A DNA stretch of 64,000 bases, taken from assembly GCA_022796875.1 (NCBI GenBank), contig JAAWJJ010000003.1, positions 1 to 64,000 on the forward strand. The letters run 5' to 3'. The position numbers were made by a program, and so were the translations under genes. The number at the start of each line of letters is the position of its first letter. Positions within the stretch are counted from its first letter, which is position 1. Of this stretch, positions 51,510-58,890 are shown piece by piece. The notes under the pieces were generated by a model that saw only the letters and a program-made list of their open reading frames with translations, did not search any database and had not been told where the DNA came from. The DNA comes from Eubacterium sp. (GTDB lineage Bacteria > Bacillota > Clostridia > Lachnospirales > Lachnospiraceae).

Positions 51510-51725
51510 GTGAATGACCAACAGATTGATTTTTTCTTAAGTGTTGCAAGAAACGGAAGTTTTACTCTTACAGCAGAGGAATTTTACACGACGCAGCCTA
51601 CTGTCAGCAAATAAATTTCTTATCTGGAAAGTGAATTGGGATTTAAGCTGTTAAATCGCTCCTCTAAAAAATTAAGTTTAACCTCTGCCGGAAGAATTTT
51701 ACACAGGCAAATCCCGGAATCGAAT
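51510..51725 (+). pseudogene. LysR-type regulator remnant
   Basis: GTG 51510 with GAGGGGG upstream starts a LysR-like helix-turn-helix: F-F-L-S-V-A-R-N-G-S-F-T, then T-Q-P-T-V-S-K. An in-frame TAA (51612-51614) stands where the family has Gln, after which the frame continues as ISYLESELGFKLLNR...LTSAGRIL to a second stop at 51726. The whole effector-binding domain is missing. This is a decayed gene of about 70 codons. The 51729-51850 stretch that follows shows no gene. Confidence 0.85.
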
Positions 51726-51852
51726 TAAACTGGGTCACAGACAGACATTCTGTTTTGCAATTGCAGGGACAGATTATGCTCAGGTTACCGGCATTACTTT
51801 GGTAATTAATTAATCAAATATTTTACAAAAACTATACAAACAGGAATCAAAA

Positions 51853-51892
51853 GCTGTTGGCCATGCATCGGAAAGTGCATGGCCGCTTTTCC
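51853..51892. terminator. Bidirectional terminator between the LysR remnant and lexA
   Basis: GGCCATGCA (51859-51867) pairs perfectly with TGCATGGCC (51876-51884). Flanking AAAAGC and GCTTTT extend the stem, so it can stop transcription in both directions, including lexA. Confidence 0.8.
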
Positions 51893-51923
51893 GTTATATT
51901 ATAGTAAAACTGGAAGACGCTTA

Positions 51924-52541
51924 CTATGATAAAAACCGGAATACGCCGAAAACTTTTCCGAGAATCTGTGCATCCTCTACAATGATCGGTTCCATCGTAT
52001 CATTTTCCGGCTGTAGCCGTATAAATCCTTCTTCCTTATAAAATGTTTTTACCGTGGCAGAATCGTCGATCAACGCAACAATAATATCGCCGTTCTGCGC
52101 AGTGTCCTGTTGTTGTACCAAAACATTGTCCCCGTTTAAGATACCGGCGTTTATCATGCTTTCTCCTTTGACTTTTAATATGAAAGATTCCGAATTCGGC
52201 ATCATTTCGGCCGGAACCGGGAAATAGTTTTCGATATTTTCCTGTGCCAATATAGGCTGTCCTGCAGCAACCGTGCCAATAATCGGTACCTGAACCATCT
52301 CACGTCTGGTTAAATTGAAGTTATCGTCAATCACTTCAATGGCTCTCGGTTTTGTAGGATCCCTGCGGATATAACCGTTTTTTTCCAGGGTTTCCAGATG
52401 GGAGTGAACCGATGAAGTAGATTTCAATTTTACTGCAGCGCATATTTCGCGTACTGCAGGCGGATACCCTTTATGTAAAATTTCCGACTTGATGTATTCC
52501 AAAATTTCTCTTTGTTTATCACTGATTTTTCCGTATGACAT
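51924..52541 (-). CDS. lexA: LexA repressor
   Basis: A 205-residue SOS repressor. The N-terminal winged helix binds operators (recognition region [18 protein letters not shown], about 41-58). The Ala-Gly cleavage site is at 93-94 ([10 protein letters not shown]), and the serine-lysine dyad is Ser128 (KGESMI) and Lys165 (SATVKTF). RecA-stimulated self-cleavage is therefore expected. AGGAG precedes the ATG. It is divergent from a YneA-like gene; candidate LexA boxes lie between them. Confidence 0.96.
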   Translation of the reverse strand: MSYGKISDKQREILEYIKSEILHKGYPPAVREICAAVKLKSTSSVHSHLETLEKNGYIRRDPTKPRAIEVIDDNFNLTRREMVQVPIIGTVAAGQPILAQENIENYFPVPAEMMPNSESFILKVKGESMINAGILNGDNVLVQQQDTAQNGDIIVALIDDSATVKTFYKEEGFIRLQPENDTMEPIIVEDAQILGKVFGVFRFLS

Positions 52542-52666
52542 TATAAAACTCCTTTCATGGCAATAAATTTACTTTTCCATAATGAAACAATTTTTTTAAA
52601 TTAATAGAAACAAATTTAATTTCTTATATCATAACACATATCTTTCAAAAAATCAAACATATATTC

Positions 52667-52741
52667 CGAAAATCTGTTCGAATTTTTGTTGACAAACAGA
52701 TGTTTGCATGATATGATGTCTTTACACAGAATAAATGTTCG
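52667..52741 (+). promoter_or_regulatory. LexA operators and promoter between lexA and the YneA-like gene
   Basis: Three sites resemble the Firmicutes LexA box CGAACnnnnGTTCG: CGAAAATCTGTTCG (52667-52680), the perfect palindrome CAAACAGATGTTTG (52693-52706) and AGAATAAATGTTCG (52728-52741). The second overlaps a consensus promoter, TTGACA (52689-52694) and TATGAT (52712-52717) with a 17-bp spacer. Confidence 0.75.
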
Positions 52742-52773
52742 TTTTTTACCGTAAAGAAAAGAGGGCAGATGTT

Positions 52774-53163
52774 ATGAAAAATGTATATTCAGGAACAAAT
52801 TATTTTAACAAAATGAATAGAAACAAAAAAGTATTTTTTATAAAACAATTACTTTTGTTTTTGGTCCTTATAGGAATACTTCCGGTAGTATTGCATGGTA
52901 TTTCAGTAGCAGGGAAATCAATTGGTTTTACCGGCAGGCAGAATATTACCAGCCAACAGAATTTCACCGGTCAGCAGAAGCCGTCGAAATATTATACCAG
53001 TGTTACTATCCGGCCCGGAGATACCCTCTGGTCCATAGCAGAAGAGTATATGCCGGAAGAATACACAGATACCAAGGAATATATTGAAGAAATTATGGAG
53101 TTAAACCATTTGCATTCTTATAAAATACATTCCGGAGGAGCTTTAGTTGTTCCATATTATTAA
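52774..53163 (+). CDS. YneA-like SOS cell-division suppressor
   Basis: A 129-residue membrane-anchored LysM protein. A hydrophobic helix (about 22-43) is followed by a Gln/Asn/Thr linker made of six-residue units (GRQNIT, SQQNFT) and a C-terminal LysM domain (VTIRPGDTLWSIAEEY, about 80-95). In Bacillus, yneA is divergent from lexA, is LexA-controlled and blocks division during DNA damage. The same arrangement with candidate LexA boxes is seen here. ATG 52774 follows GAGGGC. Confidence 0.82.
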   Translation: MKNVYSGTNYFNKMNRNKKVFFIKQLLLFLVLIGILPVVLHGISVAGKSIGFTGRQNITSQQNFTGQQKPSKYYTSVTIRPGDTLWSIAEEYMPEEYTDTKEYIEEIMELNHLHSYKIHSGGALVVPYY

Positions 53164-53173
53164 AAATGATTGA

Positions 53174-53896
53174 TTACACCGGCAGATTCCATCCGCGCAG
53201 GTTTCCGTTTCTTATTGCAGTAAACATTCGGTTTTTTACTCCTGGATTCTCTGTATTTATTTGCTGCAATAATGTTTTTACATATTCCCGGCGAGTGGCT
53301 CCGTCAACCGGACAGGGATTTTTCAACAACGGAAGTTTCTCTTTATTGCAAAATCCGATAATATCGGCTTCACTTAAATAGATGAGCGGACGTATCACTG
53401 TGATGTCCATCCGGTCGAGATAAGTTTTTGGTGCAAACGTGTGGAATCTGCCTTCATAAATCAAAGACATCATCATTGTTTCTACCACGTCGTCTTTGTG
53501 ATGGCCGTAAGCAATTTTATTGCAGCCAAGGTCTTTTACTGCCTGATTTAAAGCGCCTTTACGCATTTTTGCACACAAAGAACAGGGATTGTCTTCTTTG
53601 CGGATACCAAATACGATTTCGCTGATTTCTGTCTTTACAATATGTAAAGGTATCTGCAGCTGACTGCAAAATTGCTCCATTTGCCTGGTATTAATATTTT
53701 GGAATCCCAAGTCGCAAAAAGCGGCAACAATTGTAAAAGAATGCGGATAGAAACGTTTTAAAGCGTTTAGCGAGCATAACAAAGTCAGGCTGTCTTTTCC
53801 TCCTGACAACCCAACTGCGATTTTATCGCCGGATTCGATCAAATGATAGTCGTCAATTGCTTTTCTTGTGTAACTAAGTAATTGTTGTAATTTCAT
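53174..53896 (-). CDS. TtcA-family tRNA 2-thiocytidine synthetase
   Basis: A 240-residue PP-loop ATPase of the TtcA family that thiolates cytidine in tRNA with an iron-sulphur cluster. The PP-loop SGGKDSLTLL (about 30-39) and the CSLCAKMRKG pair (about 106-115) are present, with a further Cys region near 190-195 (NPCPVDG). It is shorter than gamma-proteobacterial TtcA (about 310), as is usual in Clostridia. No strong ribosome binding site: AAGGATTTT lies upstream. The 74-bp repeats lie in its upstream region. Confidence 0.85.
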   Translation of the reverse strand: MKLQQLLSYTRKAIDDYHLIESGDKIAVGLSGGKDSLTLLCSLNALKRFYPHSFTIVAAFCDLGFQNINTRQMEQFCSQLQIPLHIVKTEISEIVFGIRKEDNPCSLCAKMRKGALNQAVKDLGCNKIAYGHHKDDVVETMMMSLIYEGRFHTFAPKTYLDRMDITVIRPLIYLSEADIIGFCNKEKLPLLKNPCPVDGATRREYVKTLLQQINTENPGVKNRMFTAIRNGNLRGWNLPV

Positions 53897-53925
53897 TATT
53901 AAAATCCTTCTCTGATATTTTTTAT

Positions 53926-54092
53926 GGTATAATATCGACAGATATTATACCGCCCGAATGGGCATCCAACCCGGAGGGACCATGTTCGCTTGCGAACATG
54001 GTATAATATCGACAGATATTATACCGTCCGAATGGGCATCCAACCCGGAGGGACCATGTTCGCAAGCGAACATGATATAATATCGACAGATA
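53926..54092. repeat. 74-bp tandem repeat with two palindromes per unit
   Basis: Units start at 53926 and 54000, with a partial third at 54074-54092. Each unit contains GGTATAATATC and GATATTATACC as an 11-bp inverted repeat around GACA, and a 20-bp palindrome CATGTTCGCnnGCGAACATG. The core is TT in unit one and AA in unit two, that is, the two are reverse complements. TATAAT appears on both strands of each left palindrome. Confidence 0.9.
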
Positions 54093-54139
54093 TCAATTTT
54101 AATTTTACCATATAAAGAAGCGTTGGAAAAGGAGAAAAA

Positions 54140-54586
54140 ATGAGGTTTATTATTCAACGGGTACAACAGGCGAATGTAGTAGTAGAAGAGAAAGAGATCG
54201 GTAAGATCGGAAAGGGATTTTTAGTTTTTATCGGAATCGGCCAAAATGACACGCAGGAAGTCGCAGACAAAATGCTGAAAAAAATGTTAAACCTGCGTAT
54301 TTTTGAAGATGAAGCAGGGAAAACCAATCTTTCTTTAAGCGATGTAAACGGTGAAATACTGCTAATCTCGCAGTTTACGCTTTATGCAAATTGTAAAAAG
54401 GGCAACCGGCCGTCTTTTACAGAGGCCGGTGCGCCAAAAGAATCAGAAGAACTCTACCAATATATCGTTACGAAAGTAAACGAAACAGTATCGGTTACAG
54501 AACATGGAATCTTCGGTGCCGATATGAAAGTCAGCCTGATAAACGATGGTCCGTTTACCATTATTCTGGATTCTGAGAACCTTTAA
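54140..54586 (+). CDS. dtd: D-aminoacyl-tRNA deacylase
   Basis: A 148-residue DTD that frees tRNA from wrongly attached D-amino acids and glycine. Typical motifs are [18 protein letters not shown] (about 76-82) and the cross-subunit Gly-cis-Pro region ([11 protein letters not shown], about 89-99, and the late [14 protein letters not shown]). AAGGAG precedes the ATG. It converges with the recombinase gene with a 12-bp gap. Confidence 0.95.
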   Translation: MRFIIQRVQQANVVVEEKEIGKIGKGFLVFIGIGQNDTQEVADKMLKKMLNLRIFEDEAGKTNLSLSDVNGEILLISQFTLYANCKKGNRPSFTEAGAPKESEELYQYIVTKVNETVSVTEHGIFGADMKVSLINDGPFTIILDSENL

Positions 54587-54598
54587 ACCAAAGAAATT

Positions 54599-55663
54599 TC
54601 ATTCCTTATTGTTATATTTTACCGCGTTTGCAGCGCGTTGTTTATGTTCATCCTCAATAGCTGCATAATAGTCAATTGTTGTATTAATGTTTTCATGCCC
54701 AAGGACGTCTGCAACTAACCGGATATCCCCTGTAGAACGGTATAAAGCAGTCCCATAGGTACTTCTCAATTTATGCGGTGTGATTTTTTTGTTTTTTACT
54801 ACGAGTTTTGAATATTTTTTCACAAGGTTTTCAATGGCGTCCACGCTGATCCGTTTGTTTTGCATCGAAAAAAACAAGGCATCTGTATGTCCGTCCGCCG
54901 GTATGATAAAAGAACGTTCCCCTGTAATATAGTCTTCTAAAACATTATGAATTTCATAGTTAAAATAAAGGATATCCTGGCCGCCGCCTTTTCGGACGAT
55001 CGTTATGGTATTTGCTTTCAAATCGACGTCGGCCAGATCCAGGCCGGCACATTCGGAAACACGGATACCGGTTCCAAGCATCAACGTAAGAATAGCTAAA
55101 TCACGTTGCTTTGTCTTGTCCAGGTATCTTCTCTGGCGTTCCGTAATCTGTTCATTTCCTTTATCAACAGCTTCCAAAATCGCTTGGACCTCGTTGTTAT
55201 TCATACGGATAATATTTTTATCCTTTTTTATTTTCGGCATTTTCACCAGCGCCATTGGATTGGAAGAAATATTTTCATGCTCCAGATGGTATTTGAATAA
55301 TCCGCGTAATGCTGACAATTTCCGGGAGATTGACTTTTTATTATTTTCATGTTTTTCGCCTTCTATATCCGAAAATTCCAGAAAATGCTGATATTCGATA
55401 ATATCCAGGGAATTTAAAGCTTCCAACTCTGTGATTTTAAAGTCTTTGGTAGTATAATTTTCAAAAGTTGGATTGCTGTTTTGCAAATAACGCAAAAACG
55501 TAAGTATGTCATAACTATAAGAAATCAACGTACTTGTCTGTGCAGTCATTTCTTTATCATAAATAAAATCTCTTACAAACTGTGGGGAAACAGCAAGTAA
55601 TTCCCTCAATCTTTTGATCTGATGCTTTCTTTTATCTTTGTAATATTCTGAATCTTTTCCCAT
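54599..55663 (-). CDS. Tyrosine recombinase, XerS-like
   Basis: A 354-residue site-specific recombinase. The N-terminal SAM-like DNA-binding part (about 30-150) is followed by the catalytic domain with Arg (GTGIRVSECAGLDLADVD, about 199-216), the Lys turn (RKGGG), H-K-L-R (TPHKLRSTYGT, about 301-311), HENINTT and the nucleophile Tyr (IDYYA, about 334-338). Length and the extended N-terminus resemble XerS, which works alone at a dif-type site, more than XerC/D. It could be a chromosome dimer resolvase or a remnant mobile-element integrase. GGAGG precedes the start. Confidence 0.82.
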   Translation of the reverse strand: MGKDSEYYKDKRKHQIKRLRELLAVSPQFVRDFIYDKEMTAQTSTLISYSYDILTFLRYLQNSNPTFENYTTKDFKITELEALNSLDIIEYQHFLEFSDIEGEKHENNKKSISRKLSALRGLFKYHLEHENISSNPMALVKMPKIKKDKNIIRMNNNEVQAILEAVDKGNEQITERQRRYLDKTKQRDLAILTLMLGTGIRVSECAGLDLADVDLKANTITIVRKGGGQDILYFNYEIHNVLEDYITGERSFIIPADGHTDALFFSMQNKRISVDAIENLVKKYSKLVVKNKKITPHKLRSTYGTALYRSTGDIRLVADVLGHENINTTIDYYAAIEDEHKQRAANAVKYNNKE

Positions 55664-55960
55664 TTTCCTTACCTCCAGTGCTTATTGAGTGTTAAATAGA
55701 TTTAATAAATTTCAAAAACAGATATTATGTGTTAAATATTTCTTAAGTCTTACAGTTCAAAACTGCCATAATTAGTTTACAATAAGAATATTATGAAATC
55801 TAATTGTATTGATATGACTTATCCACAGAAAATTGTGGATAAGGGGAAAACCACTGAATGTGGAAAAGTCGTACTTATCCACTTCATTTATCGGAAAAAC
55901 AGATATTTATCCGATAGTTTAATGTTACCAAACTACTGCTCTTTTGTCAATATTTTCAAA
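55664..55960. other. Spacer upstream of the XerS-like gene with DnaA boxes
   Basis: No gene is seen. The AT-rich spacer contains two perfect DnaA boxes in opposite orientation (55819-55827 and 55834-55842) that form a 10-bp inverted repeat, plus an 8-of-9 match at 55875-55883 (TTATCCACT). A weak dif-like match is at 55774-55799. Confidence 0.6.
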
Positions 55961-55964
55961 TAAA

Positions 55965-56106
55965 AAAACCAGGAAAAACCGTCAATTACCGCGAGTAATG
56001 AGGAAAATGGGGCTGTCGCATTAAGAAAAGTGATTTTTGCTTAAGTGCGACAGCCCCATTTGACAAATACCGCGATGGTCAAATTGACTTGGTAATTCCT
56101 GGTTTT
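55965..56106. repeat. 140-bp nested inverted repeat
   Basis: Outer arms AAAACCAGGAA (55965-55975) and TTCCTGGTTTT (56096-56106), middle arms GTCAATT (55981-55987) and AATTGAC (56082-56088), and inner arms of about 20 bp from AATGGGGCTGTCGCA (56006-56020) and TGCGACAGCCCCATT (56046-56060). The inner hairpin can serve as a terminator for the minus-strand ridA gene. The whole looks like a small palindromic element. Confidence 0.7.
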
Positions 56107-56125
56107 GTTCAGATTTATTTTTCAG

Positions 56126-56503
56126 TTATTTAGCAATTGCAATTGCTTCAATTTCCACAAGGCCGCCTTTTGGCAGATTAGCAACTTCCACACAGGAACG
56201 GGCCGGAACTTCATGACAAAAATATTTTGCATAAATTTCATTTACCTGTGCAAAATCAGCAATATCTGCAAGGAAAATACTGGTTTTAATGACATGGTCA
56301 AGATCAGAACCACAGCCTTCCAAAATTGTTTTCAAATTTTCAAGACTTTGTACCGTTTGATCTTTAATACCTTTCGGGAGCGTACCGTCCGATGGATGTA
56401 AACCTAATTGACCGGAAATAAAAATAAAATTATCTGTTTTTACCGCATGCACATAAGGACCAACTGCCGCTGGCGCACCCGGTACATTTATAGATTGTTT
56501 CAT
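56126..56503 (-). CDS. ridA: RidA family reactive intermediate deaminase
   Basis: A 125-residue RidA/YjgF protein that hydrolyses reactive enamine/imine products of PLP enzymes. Family segments are PGAPAAVGPYVHAV (8-21), FISGQLGLHP (28-37), the catalytic Arg region VPARSCVEVANLPKGGLVEIEAIA (about 98-121). GGAAAGAAG lies before the start. A hairpin follows at 56006-56060. Confidence 0.92.
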   Translation of the reverse strand: MKQSINVPGAPAAVGPYVHAVKTDNFIFISGQLGLHPSDGTLPKGIKDQTVQSLENLKTILEGCGSDLDHVIKTSIFLADIADFAQVNEIYAKYFCHEVPARSCVEVANLPKGGLVEIEAIAIAK

Positions 56504-56595
56504 GATAGATTTCTTCCTTTCTTCTGATTGTTATGAAACTTTTCTTCTTCATTATGATACTATTTTGACAAGCGTTTTAAACTTTGATAGACTTA

Positions 56596-57219
56596 TTAAA
56601 ATTTCATAATTTCACAATACTTTAAGATCATTTCCACGCAGCCGTCTATTCCAAGTTTGGAACTGTCAAGCGTTAAATTATACGCGCGGGAATCGCCCCA
56701 TTTTTTGCTTGCATAGTAATTATAATAACTTGCGCGGTTTTTATCTGTTTTCGCAATCAGTTCTTTCGCTTTGGCATCGCTCAACTGAAAACGTTTTGCA
56801 ATGTTGGCAATTCGGTAATCCAGATTGGCATGAACAAATACATTGCAGACATTTTTCATGTTTTCTAATGCGTAATCAGCGCAACGGCCGACAATGACGC
56901 AGGATTCTTTCTGTGCCAGTGATTTGATTGTATCAAATTGAGCAAGGAAAACTTTTTGGTTCAGAGGCATTTCTACATAACTGTTTTGGGAATATCCCCA
57001 CATACTATTGGTGTCCATGACCAAAGAATATAAAAAGCTTTTTGTCGGTTTCTCATCATTATGCTCAAAAATCTCTTTACAAAACCCACTGTCTTTTGCT
57101 GCCATTTGCAGCAATTCTTTGTCATAGCAGGAAATCCCGAGTTTTTCTGCCGTTTTTTCACCAATTTCTTTTCCGCCGCTTCCAAATTCTCTTCCTATTG
57201 TAACTACAACTTTTTCCAT
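56596..57219 (-). CDS. Cytidylate kinase-like family protein
   Basis: A 207-residue P-loop kinase of the cytidylate kinase-like family common in Clostridia. The P-loop is VTIGREFGSGGKEIGEK (about 5-21), a GxxGSGG type without the usual Lys-Thr/Ser after the Gly pair. Later segments CVIVGRCADYAL (about 105-116) and NVFVHANLDYRI are typical. The substrate is unknown; true Cmk is a separate gene. ATG 57219 is preferred over the upstream in-frame start at 57228. Confidence 0.85.
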   Translation of the reverse strand: MEKVVVTIGREFGSGGKEIGEKTAEKLGISCYDKELLQMAAKDSGFCKEIFEHNDEKPTKSFLYSLVMDTNSMWGYSQNSYVEMPLNQKVFLAQFDTIKSLAQKESCVIVGRCADYALENMKNVCNVFVHANLDYRIANIAKRFQLSDAKAKELIAKTDKNRASYYNYYASKKWGDSRAYNLTLDSSKLGIDGCVEMILKYCEIMKF

Positions 57220-57326
57220 TCCTGTCACCCTTTCTTACTTACAATTTCTATTCTTTTAGCATATTATTCTTCCATTTCCAATAACATCTGGAAATTCTAT
57301 ATCTTCATACTACTATTATAATTGAT

Positions 57327-58238
57327 TTAACGTAATTTTTCTAATAAATTTATAAAATATTTCGGCAACGGTGCCTGAAGTTCCATATACTGTTTTATCG
57401 TTGGATGGAGAAAGCCAATCGTCATGGCATGAAGAGTCTGTCCCTGTAAATGGAATTTGTTTTTTCCGTTTCCGTATACTTCGTCACCTAATAACGGATG
57501 GCCAATACTCGCCATATGAACGCGTATTTGATGCGTTCGTCCAGTTTCCAACCGAAATTCCATATATGTGGCATCCCTGAAACGTTCCAGCACCTGATAA
57601 TGTGTAATAGCATCCCGGCCGTTTTTTACATTTACAGCCATTTTCTTTCGCTCTGTTGGATGCCGGCCGATCGCTGTTCGAATTACCCCGCTGTCCTCTT
57701 TTACAATTCCTTTGACAATGCCTCTGTAAATCCGTGTAACAGAATGTTCTTTGATCTGCTGTGCAATGTCCTGATGCGCGGAGTCAGTTTTACATATGAT
57801 CAGGGAGCCGCTTGTATCCATATCAATTCGATGTACAATACCGGGACGAATGGCGCCGTTGATACCGGATAAACTGTTTTTGCAGTGATACATAACCGCA
57901 TTTACCAGAGTATGGTCGGTGTGTCCCGCAGCCGGATGAACTACCATTCCCTTTGGTTTATTTACGATCAGCAGATCGTCGTCTTCAAACAGAATGTCGA
58001 GCGGAATATTTTCCGGCTCAATGCTTAACGTAATAGGATCTGGGATATTTATTTCGATATGGTCGTGCAGCCGGATTTTATAGTTTGATTTTATAGCTTT
58101 ACCGTTTACGAATACGTTTTCTTTCTGAATCAGCTTTTGCAAATAAGAACGGGTATAATCTTTAATTTTTTCACATAGATATTTATCGATTCGCATTCCC
58201 GCTTCTTTTTCGGTTGCAGCAAATACTTCTTTTTTCAT
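57327..58238 (-). CDS. RluD-type 23S rRNA pseudouridine synthase
   Basis: A 303-residue RluA-family enzyme with an S4 domain (about 13-75) and catalytic domain with IVHRIDMDTSGSLIIC (about 134-149; Asp in RID). The length, the S4 domain, and its place right after lspA match the RluD/YlyB group. The C-terminus (RTHQIRVHMASIGHPLLGDEVYG) is complete. It starts 11 bp after lspA. Confidence 0.93.
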   Translation of the reverse strand: MKKEVFAATEKEAGMRIDKYLCEKIKDYTRSYLQKLIQKENVFVNGKAIKSNYKIRLHDHIEINIPDPITLSIEPENIPLDILFEDDDLLIVNKPKGMVVHPAAGHTDHTLVNAVMYHCKNSLSGINGAIRPGIVHRIDMDTSGSLIICKTDSAHQDIAQQIKEHSVTRIYRGIVKGIVKEDSGVIRTAIGRHPTERKKMAVNVKNGRDAITHYQVLERFRDATYMEFRLETGRTHQIRVHMASIGHPLLGDEVYGNGKNKFHLQGQTLHAMTIGFLHPTIKQYMELQAPLPKYFINLLEKLR

Positions 58239-58249
58239 AGTTTTATTTC

Positions 58250-58801
58250 TTATTCCTGATTTTCGTTTCTGGTTCCTGGTTTCGGTTCCTGGTCACATTT
58301 TTTGTTTTTGTTCCAGATCTGATTAAAATCAGTTTCTTTATAATAAAAAATCAGTAAAACAATAAATGCGATTGCTCCTCCTGTGACATAAATATCTGCA
58401 ACATTAAAAACCGGAAAATTGATCAGCCTAAAATAGAAAAAGTCAACGACATACTTATTTGTTACCCGATCAATGAAATTTCCGATTGCCCCTGCTATAA
58501 CGAGAACCGCAATGACATGAAGCGGGAAAAATCTCCTTTCTGTTGGCAGCTTCCAGTAAAAATACACAATGACAGCCAGAATCACAATGGTTGCAATGTA
58601 AAATAACATCTGTTTTTCCTGCATGATTCCAAAAGCAGCCCCCTGATTTTCCAAATAATGGAGCACGAAAACGTCTTTGATCAGGACAAAGTCTTCCTGC
58701 CCTTTCAAATGCACAACCGCAAGATTTTTTGTAATCCGGTCAAGAATGATCAATAAAATAACGGCAACCGCTCCTAGTACAAAACCGGCACTTTTTTTCA
58801 T
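58250..58801 (-). CDS. lspA: Signal peptidase II
   Basis: A 183-residue membrane aspartyl protease that cleaves lipoprotein signal peptides. Four hydrophobic helices are seen; catalytic Asp residues lie in GNFIDRV (about 107-113) and FNVADIYV (about 132-139). The cytosolic tail (155-183) is Lys/Asn/Glu/Pro rich and contains short repeats (QEPKPGTRNENQE). The family order lspA-rluD is kept. Confidence 0.95.
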   Translation of the reverse strand: MKKSAGFVLGAVAVILLIILDRITKNLAVVHLKGQEDFVLIKDVFVLHYLENQGAAFGIMQEKQMLFYIATIVILAVIVYFYWKLPTERRFFPLHVIAVLVIAGAIGNFIDRVTNKYVVDFFYFRLINFPVFNVADIYVTGGAIAFIVLLIFYYKETDFNQIWNKNKKCDQEPKPGTRNENQE

Positions 58802-58818
58802 CGCTACTACTCCTTACA

Positions 58819-58890
58819 CAAATTTCATCTAAAACTTCATCCGGACAGAGCTCCAAATTTCATCTAAAAACTTCATCTGAACAGGACTTC
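58819..58890 (-). repeat. 35-bp tandem duplication at the aroB 3' end
   Basis: Units at 58819-58853 and 58854-58890. The second (in minus-strand order the first) contains the last codons and stop of aroB (58873-58875); the other is a non-coding copy before lspA. Confidence 0.8.

Noticed and set aside
55774-55799. dif-like site upstream of the XerS-like gene
   Set aside because: On the minus strand the arms partly match the Bacillus dif sequence (TTTC.TA and TGTAAACT-like), but the length is off by two bases and the left arm is weak. In an AT-rich spacer this may be chance.
55818-55883. Chromosome replication origin
   Set aside because: DnaA boxes are present, but there are only about three, no dnaA, dnaN, rpmH or DNA unwinding element pattern is nearby, and the flanking genes are not origin genes.
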